From: Bacillota bacterium
GTDB taxonomy: Bacteria > Bacillota_E > Sulfobacillia > Sulfobacillales > Sulfobacillaceae
Length of the DNA: 9,034 bases
Direction of reading: 5' to 3'
NCBI GenBank assembly: GCA_021820165.1
Contig: JAKADW010000063.1
Span: forward strand, 1 to 9,034
Shown here: positions 6,482 to 9,034 of the stretch, piece after piece
Layout: the number at the start of each line of letters is the position of its first letter
Position numbering within the stretch: position 1 is the stretch's first letter
Notes under the pieces: generated by a model
What the model was told of the DNA's origin: nothing
Databases searched by the model: none
Seen by the model: only the letters and a program-made list of their open reading frames with translations
Position numbers and translations under genes: made by a program

Positions 6482-6748
6482 TTGAACGGATTGAAGCAGT
6501 TTCTTGCCAACCCGACCCCATGGAGCCGCCGTAGCATCCGCTGGTTTTATGTTGCGGCATTGCTGACGCTTGTCATGGTGGCTCTGGCGTACGGCTTATT
6601 ATGGTTTGGCGTGCAAGGTAAGGTTCCTGCCAGCGTGGCGTTTTTGGGTCAAGCGGTGTCGGTGGTACTCACCGCATTAGCGTTTTGGGGGGCATATCGA
6701 GCGCGTCGTCGGGATATTGAAGAGAGGGGCGGAAAAAGCCCGGGATGA
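6482..6748 (+). CDS. Small two-helix membrane protein of unknown function
   Basis: I do not recognise this 88-residue protein. It has a basic N-terminal segment (WSRRSIRW, 14-21), two hydrophobic helices at about 21-43 and 51-71 joined by a short loop with GKVP, and a strongly charged tail (RARRRDIEERGGK). By the positive-inside rule both ends should face the cytoplasm. The start is TTG 6482, backed by AAAGGAGGG at 6466-6474 with about eight bases of spacing. A good ribosome binding site, sensible topology and a following tightly packed gene support a real gene. It opens a forward cluster divergent from trxB. The next start codon is within about 10-20 bases. Confidence 0.75.
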   Translation: MNGLKQFLANPTPWSRRSIRWFYVAALLTLVMVALAYGLLWFGVQGKVPASVAFLGQAVSVVLTALAFWGAYRARRRDIEERGGKSPG

Positions 6749-6756
6749 GGAGTGGA

Positions 6757-6861
6757 GTGGTTGTGATGAGATCGATGGCCGCTCGCCGCGGCATTCGCGT
6801 GATTGTCGCCGTCCTTGGGGTCTGGGTGGCGTGGGGACTGGGTTTTCGGGGTATCTTTTAG
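6757..6861 (+). CDS. Very short single-helix ORF abutting the metallopeptidase gene
   Basis: A 34-codon frame starts at GTG 6757 (or 31 codons from ATG 6766) and ends at TAG 6859-6861, directly followed by the ATG of the next gene at 6862. The product has a basic head (MRSMAARRGIRV) and then one hydrophobic stretch, IVAVLGVWVAWGLGF, so it would be a single-pass membrane microprotein with its N-terminus inside. GAGGAG at 6746-6751 lies five bases before GTG 6757; GGAG at 6754-6757 suits ATG 6766. The downstream gene has only a poor ribosome binding site of its own, so this ORF may matter mainly for translational coupling. No homologue is known to me. Confidence 0.55.
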   Translation: MVVMRSMAARRGIRVIVAVLGVWVAWGLGFRGIF

Positions 6862-7509
6862 ATGACCGAAACGACAATCACGTTGAACGGAACGCTCTTT
6901 CAGGTCAAGGTGCAAGAGAGTCCGCGCCGGCGCACATTGGCCATTGAAATCATCGACGCCCAAACGCTGGTGGTCCGGCTCCCCAAGGGAGGGCAGGTGT
7001 CCTGGCGTTCGGAGGTAGAGCGGCACACCGGTTGGATTCTTCGCCATGCGGCGCGTTTTCGCCGTCTCGCTTCGGAACGGCCGCTTCTCGAAAAGGGTGG
7101 CTGGGGTTGGGTTCTGGGCGAAAAACGGAGCGTCAACGTGGACCCCGACGGGCCGGTCGGCAGCGATCAGGAGGAAATCAGAGCGTGGTACCGTAAGGCG
7201 GCCGCAGGATTTCTCCGGCGGCGCTTGGAGAGGTGGAGCCAGACGCTTCAGATTTCCTACACCCGGATGCGTCTTTCCGACGCGACCGGCCGGTGGGGGT
7301 ATTGCCGATCGGATGGCGTCATTGGCCTCAATTGGCGGCTCTATCAAGCCCCCTTGATGGTGATTGACTATGTTGTGGTTCACGAGCTAACCCACCGGCA
7401 TCATGCCCATCACCAGCAGGCGTTTTGGGCGGAGCTCTCCCTCCACTACCCTGGGGCGTCCGAGGCGCGCCGTTGGCTCAAAGAATACGGCCCCATGTTA
7501 ATTTGGTAA
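6862..7509 (+). CDS. YgjP-like zinc metallopeptidase (M48-type, DUF45)
   Basis: The 215-residue protein belongs to the YgjP/DUF45 family. Its C-terminal half carries the zinc site HELTHRHHAHHQQAFW: H174 and H178 bind zinc, E175 is the catalytic base, and H184 aligns with the third ligand of YgjP (HELCH...H). Before it is the family signature GRWGYCRSDGVIGLNWRLYQAP (143-164), equivalent to SRWGSC...LNWRL. The N-terminal half is a beta-rich region with PRRRTLAIEI and VVRLPKGG, as usual. No signal peptide or membrane helix is seen, so it is probably cytoplasmic. Physiological substrates of this family are largely unknown. ATG 6862 touches the stop of the preceding short ORF and lacks a clear ribosome binding site, suggesting coupled translation. 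Confidence 0.9.
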   Translation: MTETTITLNGTLFQVKVQESPRRRTLAIEIIDAQTLVVRLPKGGQVSWRSEVERHTGWILRHAARFRRLASERPLLEKGGWGWVLGEKRSVNVDPDGPVGSDQEEIRAWYRKAAAGFLRRRLERWSQTLQISYTRMRLSDATGRWGYCRSDGVIGLNWRLYQAPLMVIDYVVVHELTHRHHAHHQQAFWAELSLHYPGASEARRWLKEYGPMLIW

Positions 7510-7561
7510 GGTTTACATGTTTTTTGGCGGAAGGGACATGCTATTGGCCGGAGGTGTCACT

Positions 7562-7900
7562 ATGCTCGGTATGGCATTGAAGGCGGCTACCCTAATTTTG
7601 GGATTAACGTCCATGCACGCGACAAGCGTCCATGAGGGGCCGGTTAAAGTTTTGCGGGTGGGGCACAATCGGGTCGAGTTGCCCGTAAAATCGCCCTATG
7701 CTACACCCGCCAAACTCAGTCAAATTGAATCGGCGGCTTTAGGGGCCACAGGCGGGGGGCAAATTGAGGCTGTGACGCCCAGTGTATGGGTGGGAAAGCC
7801 GGTTTGGATGTGCACCGTCTCGGAAGGGGACAATGTCTTTCACGTGATGGTCGACCAGACAACCCTCAAGGCGATTTCGAAAATCCGCGTGCCCCGTTGA
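7562..7900 (+). CDS. Small exported protein with a PepSY-like domain
   Basis: The 112-residue product begins with a short basic, then hydrophobic segment (MLGMALKAATLILGLTSMHA), which looks like a signal peptide or anchor. Residues 52-107 follow the PepSY pattern: LSQIESAALGATGGGQIEAV, a strand pair with GKPVWMCTVSEG, then FHVMVDQTTLKAISKI. PepSY domains are small extracytoplasmic modules, some of which inhibit peptidases; the assignment is by pattern and is tentative. ATG 7562 is chosen because GGAGGTG (7550-7556) is five bases away; the frame is open back to ATG 7517, and ATG 7538 also has a purine-rich lead, but both give poorer starts. It follows the metallopeptidase gene by 52 bases in the same direction. 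A functional link is possible but unproven, since that protease appears cytoplasmic. Confidence 0.7.
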   Translation: MLGMALKAATLILGLTSMHATSVHEGPVKVLRVGHNRVELPVKSPYATPAKLSQIESAALGATGGGQIEAVTPSVWVGKPVWMCTVSEGDNVFHVMVDQTTLKAISKIRVPR

Positions 7901-7914
7901 CCTTTGTCTTCGGG

Positions 7915-7941
7915 ACGGCCCTGGCCAATGGCTGGGGCCGT
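7915..7941. other. GC-rich stem-loop without T-run after the PepSY-like gene
   Basis: Positions 7915-7926 pair with 7930-7941 to give a 12-bp stem with two G-T wobbles and a three-base AAT loop. The outer arms are ACGGCCC and GGGCCGT. It begins 14 bases after the stop of the PepSY-like gene. No T-run follows on either strand, so it is not a standard terminator; it could pause or protect the 3' end of the transcript. Confidence 0.5.
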
Positions 7942-7984
7942 TGACCATGTTTGGACCAGCATGAGCTGTCCCCACCGAGGCATA

Positions 7985-7993
7985 TGCTATACT
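7985..7993 (+). promoter_or_regulatory. Extended -10 promoter of the VTT-domain gene
   Basis: TG-C-TATACT at 7985-7993 is an extended -10 with 5 of 6 matches in the hexamer. No good -35 is present at the right distance, which extended -10 promoters tolerate. Transcription would begin near 8000, leaving about 44 bases before GTG 8044. Confidence 0.55.
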
Positions 7994-8043
7994 AAAATTA
8001 CTATGCGATGCGCCGAGGACGCCGCTTGACGGGAGGTTGGCAC

Positions 8044-8784
8044 GTGATCCCCGGAGGGTTTCAGCGCGGTGTCCGCTGGCTTGGAATTCACAAGTGGGTA
8101 TGGATGTTGGCGTTGGCTGTGGCGTTGGCCGGCCTCGTGTGGTGGGGCTGGGATGTTCTCCAGGCCACGGTCGGGATTCGTCATGCCTTTTCTCTTTTGG
8201 CCTCTACCCTCAAAAACTTTGCGGCGGCCATGGGCCCTTGGGGGCCATTGCTGATTATCTTGGCCCTCGCCAGTCATAGTATTGTCATCGTCTTTCCAAT
8301 GGAAATCCCCACCCTAGCGGCCTTCGGTCTCTATGGTCCCCTAGGGGGGCTGGCGGTGGTGTGGGTCGGTTCTATGGTCACCGCCAGTATCTCGTTCATG
8401 CTGGGGCGGTTGATCGGGCCGCCGATTTTGAAACGGTGGGCCAATCAGCCACGGGTTCAGTCGGTGGCTAAAGCGGTGGCTCATTTGAACCCGGTAGCGC
8501 TCATTCTCCTACGATGGATTTCCTTTATTCCCTTTGATGTGCTGAATATGATTTTTGGTGCCTGTCAAGTGCCGGTATTTCGATTCGCCTGGACCACGGC
8601 GGTGGGGGTTTTGGCCACCAATCTGGTGACGGCCCTCCTCTATCGCACGGCCGTTCATGCGCATTGGGGCGAGTTGGTGTTTCTGGTGGCCGCGCTCTTC
8701 ATTTTCGGGTGGGGACTCTATTGGTGGGCCAACCGCACCCATTTGAAACGGTTGAATCGCGCCCCTGACGACCTTGATGCTTAG
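8044..8784 (+). CDS. VTT-domain (TVP38/TMEM64, DedA-related) membrane protein
   Basis: This 246-residue integral membrane protein has the VTT (SNARE-associated) domain of the TVP38/TMEM64 family. A first helix lies at about 19-36. The domain starts near 64 with GPWGPLLIILAL, then PMEIPTLAAFGLYGPLGGLAVVWVGS (85-110), a small-residue helix with SISFMLGR (115-122), and the re-entrant signature RWISFIPFDVLNMIFGACQVP (157-177). Two further helices and a basic tail (RTHLKRLNR) follow. Relatives are linked to lipid scrambling or undecaprenyl-phosphate recycling, but the substrate of this one is unknown. GTG 8044 is chosen because GGGAGGT (8031-8037) lies six bases upstream; ATG 8008 is in frame but has no ribosome binding site. 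The gene appears monocistronic, with its own promoter. Confidence 0.88.
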   Translation: MIPGGFQRGVRWLGIHKWVWMLALAVALAGLVWWGWDVLQATVGIRHAFSLLASTLKNFAAAMGPWGPLLIILALASHSIVIVFPMEIPTLAAFGLYGPLGGLAVVWVGSMVTASISFMLGRLIGPPILKRWANQPRVQSVAKAVAHLNPVALILLRWISFIPFDVLNMIFGACQVPVFRFAWTTAVGVLATNLVTALLYRTAVHAHWGELVFLVAALFIFGWGLYWWANRTHLKRLNRAPDDLDA

Positions 8785-8911
8785 CGGAGTAGTCGGCTGC
8801 TTAAACGTATGGAGGAATCGGGTGCGGTCCAAGCCGAAGGCCACCTGAACGCCGTGGCCCTTCCGATGCCCGTCGATCACGGTCATTCTCTCTGTCCATG
8901 GACCGGGGGTT

Positions 8912-9034
8912 TCAATCATCGCGGGTGGTTTCCACCAAAGAGGGATCTTCTGCGACTGCTACGGTCAAGGGATCGAGAAGGGGACGCCAACCATCGTTGT
9001 CCGGGTCATCTTTTTGGTAGGCGGCAATGAAACA
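8912..9034 (-). CDS. C-terminal end of an unidentified reverse-strand gene (partial)
   Basis: Reading the reverse strand from the window edge, one frame stays open for 40 codons and stops at TGA (8914-8912). It ends ...DPLTVAVAEDPSLVETTRDD and contains YQKDDPDNDGWRPLL. The acidic, polar composition looks like a soluble protein tail. I do not recognise the family. The competing forward frame over the same bases (8809-9030) has no ribosome binding site and an arginine/histidine/glycine-rich product, so the reverse reading is preferred. It would be convergent with the VTT gene; the 127 bases between contain only a modest inverted repeat (GGCCAC 8839-8844, GTGGCC 8854-8859) without a T-run. Confidence 0.5.
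   Translation of the reverse strand, partial: CFIAAYQKDDPDNDGWRPLLDPLTVAVAEDPSLVETTRDD

Noticed and set aside
6649..7383. Reverse open frame of 244 codons
   Set aside because: It is antisense to the short ORF and the metallopeptidase gene; its proline- and histidine-rich product is typical of the complement of GC-rich coding sequence.
8825..8905. Distant complementary hexamers CGGTCC (8825-8830) and GGACCG (8900-8905)
   Set aside because: Six bases matching over about 80 bases is expected by chance in GC-rich sequence.
8509..8919. Reverse open frame whose ATG overlaps the stop of the partial reverse gene by eight bases
   Set aside because: The overlap looks like an operon junction, but most of the frame is antisense to the well-supported VTT gene and the product is low-complexity and polar with no family resemblance.
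8809..9030. Forward open frame of 73 codons at the right end
   Set aside because: No ribosome binding site precedes its ATG, the product is rich in arginine, histidine and glycine with no recognisable pattern, and a more protein-like reverse frame covers the right half.

Overview
The window looks like ordinary chromosome from an aerobic, endospore-forming, moderately GC-rich Firmicute, perhaps a Sulfobacillus- or Alicyclobacillus-like lineage. The spore-former call rests on a recognisable alpha/beta-type small acid-soluble spore protein. The Firmicute call is supported by strong GGAGG-type ribosome binding sites at most starts and by Rho-independent terminators. Aerobic life is implied by genes for phenylacetyl-CoA epoxidation and heme A-type oxidase assembly. 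The genus is a guess from gene content; no 16S or other marker is present.

Left end (1-1391): the tail of a phenylacetate operon. The last codons of an upstream gene are followed by paaC and paaD, closed by a strong stem-loop terminator. No reductase gene (paaE) follows. Next (1413-4217) comes a forward block: ctaB (heme O synthase), a DUF420 membrane protein probably linked to oxidase assembly, and an MFS drug-type exporter. A monocistronic SASP gene follows (4300-4524). It is separated from the convergent reverse-strand genes by a symmetrical hairpin that can terminate transcription from both sides.

Middle (4587-6434): on the reverse strand, trxB (thioredoxin reductase) lies upstream of a dienelactone hydrolase-family gene, which has its own palindromic promoter/operator-like site. 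trxB is divergent from a forward cluster (6482-7900): a two-helix membrane protein, a very short single-helix ORF, a YgjP-like HExxH metallopeptidase and a small exported PepSY-like protein.

Right end (7915-9034): a GC-rich hairpin, an extended -10 promoter, a VTT-domain (TVP38/TMEM64) membrane protein, and the C-terminal end of an unidentified reverse-strand gene cut by the window edge.

Several starts are set here by ribosome-binding-site position rather than by the longest frame: paaC 53, ctaB 1444, MFS 2889, SASP 4300, trxB 6368, the PepSY-like gene 7562 and the VTT gene 8044. I found no CRISPR array, insertion sequence, tRNA or rRNA, and no convincing novel defence or mobile system. The most notable items are the 31-34 residue ORF that abuts the metallopeptidase start codon, the 12-bp palindrome over the hydrolase promoter, and the absence of paaE next to paaD.
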